Shown piece after piece: positions 1 to 5,686 of a DNA stretch of 6,941 nucleotides (positions within the stretch are counted from its first letter, which is position 1; every line of letters starts with the position of its first letter). Origin of the DNA: Yoonia sp. (GTDB taxonomy: Bacteria; Pseudomonadota; Alphaproteobacteria; Rhodobacterales; Rhodobacteraceae); NCBI GenBank assembly GCA_028822885.1, contig JAPKCP010000177.1, positions 1 through 6,941 on the forward strand, written 5' to 3'. The translations under genes and the position numbers were made by a program. Below the pieces are notes generated by a model. That model was given only the letters and a program-made list of their open reading frames with translations. It did not search any database and was not told where the DNA came from.

Positions 1-57
1 AATATAACGGCTTCAAGACTGACCCATTTCTTTGGTTTTCTCTAAATCCCGGGGGTT

Positions 58-73
58 TGGGGGCTGGCCCCCA
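58..73. repeat. G/C-rich inverted repeat (hairpin-like)
   Basis: TGGGGG (58-63) and CCCCCA (68-73) are perfect complements around a four-base CTGG loop. A further run of five G lies just before, at 51-55, so the left arm has an alternative register. No T-run follows on either strand, so this is not a canonical intrinsic terminator. It could form the end of an upstream transcript or be a dispersed intergenic repeat. Confidence 0.5.
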
Positions 74-166
74 CTGCGACGCACCCAAATTTCACACACC
101 CTGAGTCTCCACCGCAACATTGCAAAAATGACGTCCCATCCAGCTTGCTCGCCGCCCACCGCTCGC

Positions 167-181
167 TTACGAAAGACGTAA
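167..181. promoter_or_regulatory. Small inverted repeat abutting the surE ribosome site
   Basis: TTACG (167-171) and CGTAA (177-181) are perfect complements around a five-base AAAGA spacer. The right arm ends one base before the A/G-rich ribosome site. It could be an operator or a weak RNA hairpin, but five-base arms may well arise by chance. Confidence 0.25.
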
Positions 182-182
182 C

Positions 183-189
183 AAAGGGG
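183..189 (+). promoter_or_regulatory. surE ribosome binding site
   Basis: AAAGGGG lies five bases before the ATG at 195. This supports that ATG as the start of surE; there is no competing start nearby with a comparable site. Confidence 0.6.
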
Positions 190-194
190 CTTAC

Positions 195-980
195 ATGCGG
201 ATTTTGATTACGAATGATGACGGCATCAACGCCCCGGGACTAAAGGTCCTTGAGGCGTTGGCGAACGATGTCGCAGGCCCCGACGGAGAGGTTTGGGTCG
301 TCGCACCCGCTCTTGAACAATCTGGCGTCGGTCACTGCATCAATTACACGCGCCCCACAATGATCACCGAACTGGCGCCGCGTCGTTTCGCTATCGAGGG
401 CGCACCTGCCGATTGCATACTTGTTGGCCTTTACGAAATTATGAAAGACGCCAAGCCCGATCTGATACTGTCTGGCGTCAATCGCGGTAACAACGCGGGT
501 GAAAACACGCTCTATTCCGGCACCATTGGGGCCTGCATTGAGGCCGCGTTGCAGGGCTATAACGCCATTGCCTTGTCACAATACTATGGTCCTGCAAACG
601 CCAAAGCAGATGATCCATTTGAAGCAGCAATGATACACGGCGCACCCCTGATTAAGAAACTGATCGCTGATGGCATTTGGGACACCGCCGATTACAGGTT
701 GCTTTATAATATAAATTTCCCACCAGTGCTGGCAGCAGCGGTCAAAGGCCACAAAGTCGTCTCACAGGGCTATCGCCCCAATGCCCGTTTTTCAGTTGAA
801 CCCCAGACCTCGCCTTCGGGCCGTCGCTACGCTTGGATCAAAGGTGGTAGCCAGCAAGAACTCACAGCACCTGGTACAGATGTGCACGCCAATCTCGATG
901 GCTACATTTCAATCACACCCATGCGGGTCGATCTGACAGCCTATGATGTTCTTGAGAAATTGAAGGACCAATTGGGGTGA
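195..980 (+). CDS. surE: 5'/3'-nucleotidase SurE
   Basis: SurE is a cytoplasmic, metal-dependent phosphatase that removes phosphate from nucleoside 5'- and 3'-monophosphates and is tied to survival in stationary phase. The 261-residue product has the usual family length (E. coli about 253). It opens with MRILITNDDG, giving the metal-binding Asp pair D8/D9. The other expected metal ligands are visible as S43 in the EQSGVGH segment and N96 in SGVNRGNN. The GENTLYSGT segment (102-110) and the C-terminal ISITPMRVDLT (238-248) are further family hallmarks. The ATG at 195 has a good ribosome site. The gene ends in a four-base overlap (GTGA) with pcm, so the two are probably translationally coupled. 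All key residues are intact and the protein is expected to be active. The name is secure; substrate preference cannot be read from the sequence. Confidence 0.96.
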   Translation: MRILITNDDGINAPGLKVLEALANDVAGPDGEVWVVAPALEQSGVGHCINYTRPTMITELAPRRFAIEGAPADCILVGLYEIMKDAKPDLILSGVNRGNNAGENTLYSGTIGACIEAALQGYNAIALSQYYGPANAKADDPFEAAMIHGAPLIKKLIADGIWDTADYRLLYNINFPPVLAAAVKGHKVVSQGYRPNARFSVEPQTSPSGRRYAWIKGGSQQELTAPGTDVHANLDGYISITPMRVDLTAYDVLEKLKDQLG

Positions 981-1618
981 ACGTCAGCGCTGATATCAAA
1001 ATGCAATTTCTATTCGCTCTGCGCTCAAAGGGCGTGACAGACGCGCGTGTTTTGACTGCCATGGAACAAGTCGACCGCGCATTATTCCTTAAAGGCTTGT
1101 TCAAAGACCGAGCATACGAAGACATGCCCCTGCCGATTGCGTGCGGCCAAACAATTAGTCAGCCATCAATCGTTGGGCTTATGACTCAAGCCCTAGACGT
1201 CCAACCGCGCCATAAGGTTTTGGAGGTCGGCACAGGGTCAGGCTATCAGGCCGCCATCTTGTCCAAACTAGCCCGCCGCGTTTATTCTGTGGATCGTTTC
1301 AAACGGCTGGTGACCGACGCGCAAGCGCTGTTTAATGCCCTGAATATCAGCAATATTACCGCCATTACCGCTGATGGCAGTCACGGTTTGTCAGACCAAG
1401 CCCCCTTTGACCGAATCCTGCTGACAGCAGCTGCCGAGGATCCGCCCAGCACCCTCTTGGCGCAATTGCGAATTGGGGGTATCATGGTATTACCTGTAGG
1501 TCAGTCCGACACGGTGCAAAGCTTGATCCGCGTGACAAAAACAGAAGCAGGCCTAGACTACAAAGAATTACGGACCGTCCGTTTTGTCCCTTTGCTTGAA
1601 GGGCTTGGCCAAGACTGA
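977..1618 (+). CDS. pcm: Protein-L-isoaspartate O-methyltransferase
   Basis: Pcm methylates abnormal L-isoaspartyl residues in aged proteins, using S-adenosylmethionine, so that they can revert to normal aspartate. The 213-residue product is close to the E. coli length (about 208). The active-site segment GQTISQPSIVG is at 57-67. SAM-binding motif I, VLEVGTGSGYQ, is at 81-91. A second methyltransferase motif, FDRILLTAA, is at 144-152, and the family-typical VRFVPLLEG is at 201-209. I prefer the GTG start at 977: it overlaps the surE stop as GTGA and has AAGGA at 963-967, nine bases upstream. An in-frame ATG at 1001 would remove only eight residues and is a possible alternative. The surE-pcm-nlpD order matches the classical gammaproteobacterial cluster, which supports the assignment. 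Confidence 0.95.
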   Translation: MNVSADIKMQFLFALRSKGVTDARVLTAMEQVDRALFLKGLFKDRAYEDMPLPIACGQTISQPSIVGLMTQALDVQPRHKVLEVGTGSGYQAAILSKLARRVYSVDRFKRLVTDAQALFNALNISNITAITADGSHGLSDQAPFDRILLTAAAEDPPSTLLAQLRIGGIMVLPVGQSDTVQSLIRVTKTEAGLDYKELRTVRFVPLLEGLGQD

Positions 1619-1666
1619 CGCAAGAAGCGAGACAGGGCAGAACCCCAGCAAACGGGGCGCCCGCAT

Positions 1667-1672
1667 GAGGAG
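1667..1672 (+). promoter_or_regulatory. nlpD ribosome binding site (decides the start)
   Basis: GAGGAG ends seven bases before the ATG at 1680. It chooses this start over an in-frame ATG at 1665, which overlaps the site itself, and over an in-frame TTG at 1584 inside pcm. The chosen start also places the signal peptide correctly at the N terminus. Confidence 0.7.
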
Positions 1673-1679
1673 CAGAGAT

Positions 1680-2855
1680 ATGACCACCATTCAGCGCAAT
1701 ACGGTGCGACGCACCTTGATGACAACTGCAGCGATTGCCATGTTAGCAAGCTGTGCGGAAAACCCATTTGAGGGTTTTGACATGGACTTGCGCGACTTAG
1801 GCGATGGATTTGACACCTCTGCAGCGGTTGCAAACCTGCCTGAACGCCCTGTACCAGATGATCGCGGTTTGATCTCTTATCCTAATTATCAAGTTGTTTT
1901 AGCACAGCGCGATGACACGATCCGCACGATTGCGGCACGATTAAATCTGAACGCTGCGACGCTTGCATCCTTCAACGGGATCGATGCAGACGCATTACTG
2001 CGACGTGATGAAGTCGTCGCATTACCGTCTCGCGTGACAGAATCGACTGGCGCGACCCAACCGCTGGACGTTGCATCTATTGCGACAACAGCACTTGACC
2101 GCGTTGATGCTCAAGCACCGACCACAGGTGCCACTACAGCGTCACGTCAAAACGGTTCAGAACCTGTGCGCTACCAAGTTGGGCGCGGCGACACTGCCTT
2201 TACCATTGCGCGTCAGTTCAATATTCCTGTCGCCAGCATTGCAGAATGGAACGCGCTTGGGTCTGATCTCGCGGTCCGTGAAGGTCAGTTCCTTTTGATC
2301 CCACAAAGCAATTCGCCAAGTACGCCGCCAAGTGTTGCCGAGGCCCCTGTGACTGCCCCCGGAACTGGCAGTCAAACGCCAGTTCCACCAAGCGCGTCAG
2401 CACCCCTTCCCAATGAAACACCGTCTGCGCCTGCAGCGCCAGAGGCACCAAACCTTGGCACACCAGCCGCACTGGCCACCGCTGCGGCTAGCGCCACAAA
2501 CGACAGCGCCCAGCTTGTCCGTCCTGTTTCGGGCAATATTATTCGCGCCTATGCACCGGGCCGTAACGAAGGAATCGACATTGGCGTACCTGCCGGCACA
2601 CCTGTCAAAGCAGCCGATGCAGGCACAATCGCGGCGGTCACAACAGACACTGCTGGTGTCGCGATTGTGGTCATCAAACATGCTGGCAACCTGCTGACAG
2701 TTTACACGAACCTTGCCGACCTTAGCGTCGCTAAGAACGATACAGTCACCCGCGGCCAGATAATCGCAAAAGTTGGGGCCGGTGATCCGAGCTTCCTACA
2801 TTTTGAGGTTAGGCGTGGATTACAGTCCGTTGATCCTGCAGGTTTCTTACCGTAG
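1680..2855 (+). CDS. nlpD: NlpD-like lipoprotein: two LysM domains plus degenerate LytM/M23 domain
   Basis: This is a 391-residue predicted outer-membrane lipoprotein of the NlpD/LytM-factor type. The N terminus has an arginine-containing n-region, a short hydrophobic stretch (13-22) and a lipobox LASC, with Cys25 as the lipidated residue. The +2 residue is Ala, not the Asp that signals inner-membrane retention. Two LysM-like peptidoglycan-binding modules lie at about 69-116 and 164-209, followed by a Pro/Ala/Thr-rich linker (about 210-275). The C-terminal LytM/M23 fold spans about 280-391. In active M23 enzymes the ligands are HxxxD and the last His of HxH, with a further His in Y-x-H-L. Here these read N296/D300, N344 in YTNL, and F372-L-H374, so three of five key His are missing. 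By analogy with E. coli NlpD, it probably activates an N-acetylmuramyl-L-alanine amidase during division rather than cutting peptidoglycan. It is the last gene of the surE-pcm operon, 61 bases after pcm. Confidence 0.88.
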   Translation: MTTIQRNTVRRTLMTTAAIAMLASCAENPFEGFDMDLRDLGDGFDTSAAVANLPERPVPDDRGLISYPNYQVVLAQRDDTIRTIAARLNLNAATLASFNGIDADALLRRDEVVALPSRVTESTGATQPLDVASIATTALDRVDAQAPTTGATTASRQNGSEPVRYQVGRGDTAFTIARQFNIPVASIAEWNALGSDLAVREGQFLLIPQSNSPSTPPSVAEAPVTAPGTGSQTPVPPSASAPLPNETPSAPAAPEAPNLGTPAALATAAASATNDSAQLVRPVSGNIIRAYAPGRNEGIDIGVPAGTPVKAADAGTIAAVTTDTAGVAIVVIKHAGNLLTVYTNLADLSVAKNDTVTRGQIIAKVGAGDPSFLHFEVRRGLQSVDPAGFLP

Positions 2856-2947
2856 ACTTTTAATCTTCAGGCTGGGGTGTCTTGCATATGTCAGATGCCT
2901 CCGGCGGGGATTTAGAAAAAACCAAAGACCAGCTAGCGTGCCTCACG
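2856..2947. other. Convergent intergenic spacer between nlpD and the ATPase gene
   Basis: This 92-base gap separates two operons that run toward each other. It holds no supported gene. It contains a GC motif, GCCTCCGGCGGGG (2897-2909), whose CCTC and GGGG arms can pair weakly around CGGC, followed by an A/T stretch that includes six A at 2916-2921. Neither strand shows a classical strong hairpin plus T-run, although some signal for ending both transcripts is expected here. Confidence 0.5.
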
Positions 2948-2950
2948 TTA
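2916..2950 (-). terminator. Possible weak terminator of the tat-ATPase operon
   Basis: Reading the minus strand from the ATPase stop codon, CGTG (2947-2944) and CACG (2940-2937) pair around a three-base loop. The stem can extend by two A/T pairs beyond one mismatch. A run of six T follows, but only about 12 bases further on (2921-2916), so the spacing is not canonical. This is a tentative call. Confidence 0.25.
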
Positions 2951-3790
2951 TGTAAGTGTAACGCCCCTGCGGCCTGCCAAGTCGACGACATACTGCCAAG
3001 CAACACGCCCCGACCGCGAACCACGGGTAGCTTGCCATTCGATGGCCTCTGCCCGCAATGTGTCGTCATCAATCGCTACATCGTACGCGTCGCAGTATCC
3101 TCGGATCATTGCTAGATATTGGTCTTGGTCACAGGGATGAAATCCTAGCCAAAGACCGAAGCGGTCCGACAACGACACCTTTTCCTCAACCGCTTCACCC
3201 GGCGTGATCGCCGTAGAGCGTTCGTTTTCGATCATATCACGCGGCATCAAGTGACGCCTGTTTGAGGTCGCATATAGGATCACGTTGTCGGGCCGACCAG
3301 CGATGCCACCATCCAATACAGCCTTTAGCGATTTATAATGAACGTCATCGTGGCTAAAAGACAGATCGTCGCAAAACATCAAGAACTGCTGGGGTGCATC
3401 ACGTAGCAGGTCAAGACAGCGCCCGATTGTTGCCATGTCCTCGCGCTGTACTTCCACGATCCGCAGGTCTGGGTAGTCTTTTGACACCGCACCGTGGATC
3501 GCCTTCACGAGGCTTGATTTGCCCATGCCACGCGCACCCCACAGCAGGGCATTGTTCGCAGGCATGCCCTTAGCGAATTGGACCGTGTTGGCAAGCAGCG
3601 TATCGCGCGCCCGATCAACACCAATCAGCAGATCAATATCAACGCGGTTCACCTTTGGAACAGGAACCAATTGATCTGGATCGGTTTGCCAAACATACGC
3701 AGACGCTTGGCTCAGATCAGGGGCTGGCAGCGGGGCTGGCGCGAGGCGCTCTAGCGCCTCCGCTATCCGTAGCATCACGTCATCGTTCAC
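2948..3790 (-). CDS. DUF815-family AAA+ ATPase
   Basis: A 280-residue ATPase that I assign to the DUF815 family of single-domain AAA+-like proteins, whose biological role is not established. The Walker A motif GARGMGKS is at 85-92, with catalytic Lys91. The Walker B strand is FLMFCDDLSF (136-145) with D141/D142. A sensor-1-type Asn sits in the YATSNRRH segment (N177). SLSDRFGL (206-213) carries a conserved-looking Arg210 that may be an arginine finger, and GSRSGR (257-262) may serve as sensor 2. I see no signal peptide or membrane segment, so it should be cytoplasmic. It starts with GTG at 3790, overlapping the tatC stop in a four-base GTGA, which implies coupled translation with the translocase genes. 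An in-frame ATG five codons later would be a minor alternative. Whether it acts on the Tat pathway is inference from position only. Confidence 0.85.
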   Translation of the reverse strand: MNDDVMLRIAEALERLAPAPLPAPDLSQASAYVWQTDPDQLVPVPKVNRVDIDLLIGVDRARDTLLANTVQFAKGMPANNALLWGARGMGKSSLVKAIHGAVSKDYPDLRIVEVQREDMATIGRCLDLLRDAPQQFLMFCDDLSFSHDDVHYKSLKAVLDGGIAGRPDNVILYATSNRRHLMPRDMIENERSTAITPGEAVEEKVSLSDRFGLWLGFHPCDQDQYLAMIRGYCDAYDVAIDDDTLRAEAIEWQATRGSRSGRVAWQYVVDLAGRRGVTLT

Positions 3791-4770
3791 GCTTTTGGCT
3801 CGTCTGAGGCGTCGGCAACATCAGCCTCTTCCTCATCATCGTAGTCATCATCAAACAGGCTTTCGCCATCACTGATGATACCCTCAGCCCGAGCCGCTTT
3901 GTCTTTGCGGCGTTCTACGCCTGCAACAAGATGGATCGAAATCTCGTAAAGGCCAAAAACCACAACAAACAAGATCAGCTGCGTTGTGACATCAGGTGGC
4001 GTTACCAAAGCGGCGACAACCAAAATACCAACAACAGCATATTTGCGGACTTTGCGCAGACCACGCGACGAGGCCAATCCAGCGGTGCCCATCAACGTCA
4101 AAAGGACTGGTAGCTGGAAACAAATCCCGAAGGCCACAATCATTTTCAACGTAATGTCGAGCGATTGATCGACCTTACCGATGAACACAATCTCAACCCC
4201 TGAAGTAGCTTCGGAAACTGTCGCCGGCAAAGCAGCGCCACCACCCGAACCGGGCAACAATAAACTACCATCAGTAGCAGAAGTGCCCGCCATAAAGGCA
4301 GCAAATACAGACGGAAGGTCCGCAAAACCAAGAAAGAAAGTCATCGCAAGCGGCACAACGATATAATGCGCAAAGGCAGCGCCAAGCAAGAACAATACCG
4401 GAGACGCTATAATGAACGGAAGAAAGGCGTTTTTCTCTTTTTTATAAAGGCCAGGAGCCACAAACCGCCACAACTGAAAGGCAATGACAGGAAACGACAG
4501 CATCAACCCACCAACTACCGAGATGCGGATATAAGTAAAAAACAGTTCTTGCGGGGCCGTAAATTGCATCACCGGCTGTTCGTCACCCAAAGCCCGCATC
4601 GTGTTTTCGATGGGCTCCAGCAAGAAGCCAAGCATCGGTTTTGCGATAAAAAAGCAAATAATCATCGCGACAAGAAACGCAGCAACGGAATAGATCAGTC
4701 GCGACCGCAGTTCTGTCAGGTGTTCGATAAGCGGGGCAGCACTGCCCTCCATGTCGTCTTGGGTGCTCAT
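3787..4770 (-). CDS. tatC: Twin-arginine translocase subunit TatC
   Basis: TatC is the inner-membrane receptor that binds the twin-arginine signal peptide of folded export substrates. The N-terminal HLTELRSRL (17-25) and the E112 in YKKEKN match the signal-binding sites of the family, and VTPPD (256-260) is another hallmark. Six hydrophobic segments are visible at about 25-43, 77-99, 116-140, 205-228, 242-258 and 263-283. At 327 residues it is clearly longer than E. coli TatC (about 258). One cause is a Gly/Ser/Ala-rich periplasmic loop at about 150-203; the other is a cytoplasmic tail (301-327) with 14 Asp/Glu. The ATG start overlaps the tatB stop (ATGA), and its own stop overlaps the downstream ATPase start. 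The identity is secure; the meaning of the two extensions is unknown. Confidence 0.96.
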   Translation of the reverse strand: MSTQDDMEGSAAPLIEHLTELRSRLIYSVAAFLVAMIICFFIAKPMLGFLLEPIENTMRALGDEQPVMQFTAPQELFFTYIRISVVGGLMLSFPVIAFQLWRFVAPGLYKKEKNAFLPFIIASPVLFLLGAAFAHYIVVPLAMTFFLGFADLPSVFAAFMAGTSATDGSLLLPGSGGGAALPATVSEATSGVEIVFIGKVDQSLDITLKMIVAFGICFQLPVLLTLMGTAGLASSRGLRKVRKYAVVGILVVAALVTPPDVTTQLILFVVVFGLYEISIHLVAGVERRKDKAARAEGIISDGESLFDDDYDDEEEADVADASDEPKA

Positions 4771-5240
4771 GCGTCGCTCTCTTTTGGCGCTTCGGGCGCT
4801 TTGGTCTCACCTATTGGGGCGTCTTCGGCTGGCGCTTCGACATGGCCCCCAACCGGAGATGTCCGTTCAGTGGCTTTGGCCGCTTCGCGCTCTTTACGAG
4901 CCTCAGCAGCTTTCGCCATGCCCGCGTCCATCTTTTCTTTCGCCGCCAACCGTTCAGGCGACAATGCTGTGGCCGCTGCCGCGATCCCGCTGGCCTCTTT
5001 CAGCTTATCAATGCCAAACGCCTTGGGACTGGTCGCCGCCTTCAGTGTCTTCGAGATGTCACTGACGCCTGCATCATTCGCCGCGTCATTCATCGCCTTT
5101 GAGAATTCACGCGCCATGCCTTTGGCCTTGCCTGTGAACTCTCCCATCGTGCGGAACAGCTGCGGCAGATCCTTAGGACCGATTACGATGAGGGCAACTA
5201 TGCCCACCACCATCATTTCACTCCAGCCAAGGCCAAACAT
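4767..5240 (-). CDS. tatB: Sec-independent translocase subunit TatB
   Basis: TatB partners TatC in the complex that first recognises twin-arginine substrates. The 157-residue product begins MFGLGWSEMM, has one N-terminal membrane helix (about 5-20), and then the hinge GPKDLP at 21-26. The Glu8 in the helix and the GP hinge separate TatB from TatA, which has FG. An amphipathic helix (about 27-55) and a long Ala/Lys/Glu-rich, probably disordered or helical tail follow. The start at 5240 is backed by AAGAAGG about nine bases upstream. The gene lies 35 bases after tatA and overlaps tatC by four bases, as expected for a tatABC operon. Confidence 0.94.
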   Translation of the reverse strand: MFGLGWSEMMVVGIVALIVIGPKDLPQLFRTMGEFTGKAKGMAREFSKAMNDAANDAGVSDISKTLKAATSPKAFGIDKLKEASGIAAAATALSPERLAAKEKMDAGMAKAAEARKEREAAKATERTSPVGGHVEAPAEDAPIGETKAPEAPKESDA

Positions 5241-5275
5241 GTGCGATTACCTTCTTGGGGATTTTGCTGGGCGGC

Positions 5276-5488
5276 TTAAACTTTGTCTTTTTCTTCTTCT
5301 GGGGTCACGTCTTTGGCGTCTGCCACTTCATCCGTGACCTCTTTATCAGCCTCGCTCACGCCTTTCTTAAAGGCAGTGATGCCTTTGCCAACTTCGCCCA
5401 TCAGGCTGGACACTTTGCCACGGCCAAACAGAACCAAAACGACGACGGCGATCAAAAGGATGCCGGGGATACCGATGTTATTGAGCAT
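5276..5488 (-). CDS. tatA: Sec-independent translocase subunit TatA
   Basis: TatA is the small subunit that oligomerises to form the protein-conducting element of the Tat system. The 70-residue product (E. coli 89) has a membrane helix at about 6-20, the diagnostic FG hinge at 21-22 within LFGRGKVSSLMGEVGKG, an amphipathic helix (about 23-43), and a charged Asp/Glu/Lys tail. The ATG at 5488 has a strong ribosome site (AGGAG at 5499-5495, six bases away). It is the first gene of the tatABC-ATPase operon, so the promoter should lie in the divergent spacer just upstream, but I could not identify convincing -35/-10 boxes on this strand. Confidence 0.94.
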   Translation of the reverse strand: MLNNIGIPGILLIAVVVLVLFGRGKVSSLMGEVGKGITAFKKGVSEADKEVTDEVADAKDVTPEEEKDKV

Positions 5489-5494
5489 GATGTT

Positions 5495-5499
5495 CTCCT
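5495..5499 (-). promoter_or_regulatory. tatA ribosome binding site
   Basis: Read on the minus strand, AGGAG lies six bases before the tatA ATG. It is the strongest ribosome site among the tat genes, fitting the high TatA:TatB:TatC ratio known from other bacteria. Confidence 0.65.
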
Positions 5500-5510
5500 A
5501 ATTGCAGGCA

Positions 5511-5520
5511 CGTGGCCACG
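5511..5520. repeat. Perfect 10-base palindrome in the tatA leader
   Basis: CGTGGCCACG is self-complementary and lies 22 bases upstream of the tatA start. It may be an operator or simply chance; no second copy is seen in the spacer. Confidence 0.25.
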
Positions 5521-5601
5521 CATGAAACTGTGATTACCTGATAGATAGGTGGCAAACGCGTCTGATGAAAGGGGGAAACGACACTCTAAAACCCCTTTTT
5601 T

Positions 5602-5612
5602 GCAAGGCTTGC
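5602..5612. promoter_or_regulatory. Inverted repeat 1 upstream of the WYL regulator
   Basis: GCAAG and CTTGC are perfect complements around a single G. The site lies just before a possible -10 box and shares the CAAG/CTTG half-site with inverted repeat 2. Confidence 0.35.
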
Positions 5613-5614
5613 GG

Positions 5615-5620
5615 TATAGT
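5615..5620 (+). promoter_or_regulatory. Possible -10 box of the WYL regulator gene
   Basis: TATAGT differs from the TATAAT consensus at one position and lies about 67 bases before the regulator start. No good -35 box is found 16-18 bases upstream, where the sequence is a C run passing into a T run, so the promoter may be weak or helped by an activator. Confidence 0.3.
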
Positions 5621-5623
5621 TGC

Positions 5624-5637
5624 GACAAGAACTTGTC
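5624..5637. promoter_or_regulatory. Inverted repeat 2, candidate operator of the WYL regulator
   Basis: GACAAG and CTTGTC are perfect six-base complements around AA. If the TATAGT box is real, this palindrome covers the expected transcription start, a classic position for repression, possibly by the regulator encoded just downstream. Confidence 0.45.
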
Positions 5638-5639
5638 AG

Positions 5640-5657
5640 TTGCCAGTTTTTTGGCAA
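5640..5657. promoter_or_regulatory. Inverted repeat 3 in the WYL regulator leader
   Basis: TTGCCA and TGGCAA are perfect complements around the six-base spacer GTTTTT. It ends 29 bases before the regulator start and could be an operator or a short RNA hairpin in the leader. Confidence 0.4.
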
Positions 5658-5674
5658 AACTAAACGCAACAGAC

Positions 5675-5679
5675 AAGGA
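5675..5679 (+). promoter_or_regulatory. Ribosome binding site that fixes the regulator start
   Basis: AAGGA lies seven bases before the ATG at 5687. It favours this start over an in-frame GTG at 5549 that would add 46 unrelated residues and run through the palindromes. Confidence 0.65.
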
Positions 5680-5686
5680 ATCACCT

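Larger units (their letters stand above)
1..194. other. Non-coding leader upstream of surE, no gene recognised
   Basis: No frame gives a recognisable protein. One forward frame is open from base 3 to a TGA at 102-104, but its translation is unlike anything I know and runs through a G/C hairpin. A TAA at 5-7 could be the end of a gene entering from the left; one codon is too little to name it, although serS often precedes surE in related bacteria. I found no convincing -35/-10 pair. TTGCAA at 120-125 has no matching -10 about 17 bases downstream. The surE promoter may therefore be of a non-consensus type or lie outside the window. Confidence 0.5.

Noticed and set aside
1604..1662. Short palindromes CTTGGCCAAG (1604-1613) and GGGCGCCC (1655-1662) near the pcm/nlpD junction
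   Set aside because: The first is inside the last codons of pcm, both are short for GC-rich DNA, and neither has a T-run. I also saw no riboswitch-like arrangement in the 61-base gap.
1584..1679. Earlier in-frame starts for nlpD (TTG 1584, ATG 1665)
   Set aside because: They would bury the lipoprotein signal behind extra charged residues, and 1584 lies inside pcm. GAGGAG seven bases before 1680 decides the start.
1680..1754. Possible twin-arginine signal at the NlpD-like N terminus (VRRTLM)
   Set aside because: Apart from the Arg pair, the S/T-R-R-x-F-L-K consensus is poorly matched, and the clear lipobox is explained by an ordinary lipoprotein signal.
2860..3115. Small open frames of about 70-77 codons on both strands around the 3' end of the ATPase gene
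   Set aside because: They overlap the ATPase coding region in other frames, have no clear ribosome site and show no family resemblance.
4366..5337. A 323-codon open frame on the plus strand across tatC, tatB and tatA
   Set aside because: It is antisense to three well-supported Tat genes, its translation looks like compositional noise (Ser/Ala/Arg-rich) without a recognisable domain, and it has no reason to be preferred over the coupled tat operon.
5549..5686. N-terminal extension of the WYL regulator from a GTG at 5549
   Set aside because: The extra 46 residues do not fit the family, which normally begins close to the MRRADRL segment. The ATG at 5687 has a good ribosome site, and the extension region carries palindromes typical of regulatory DNA.
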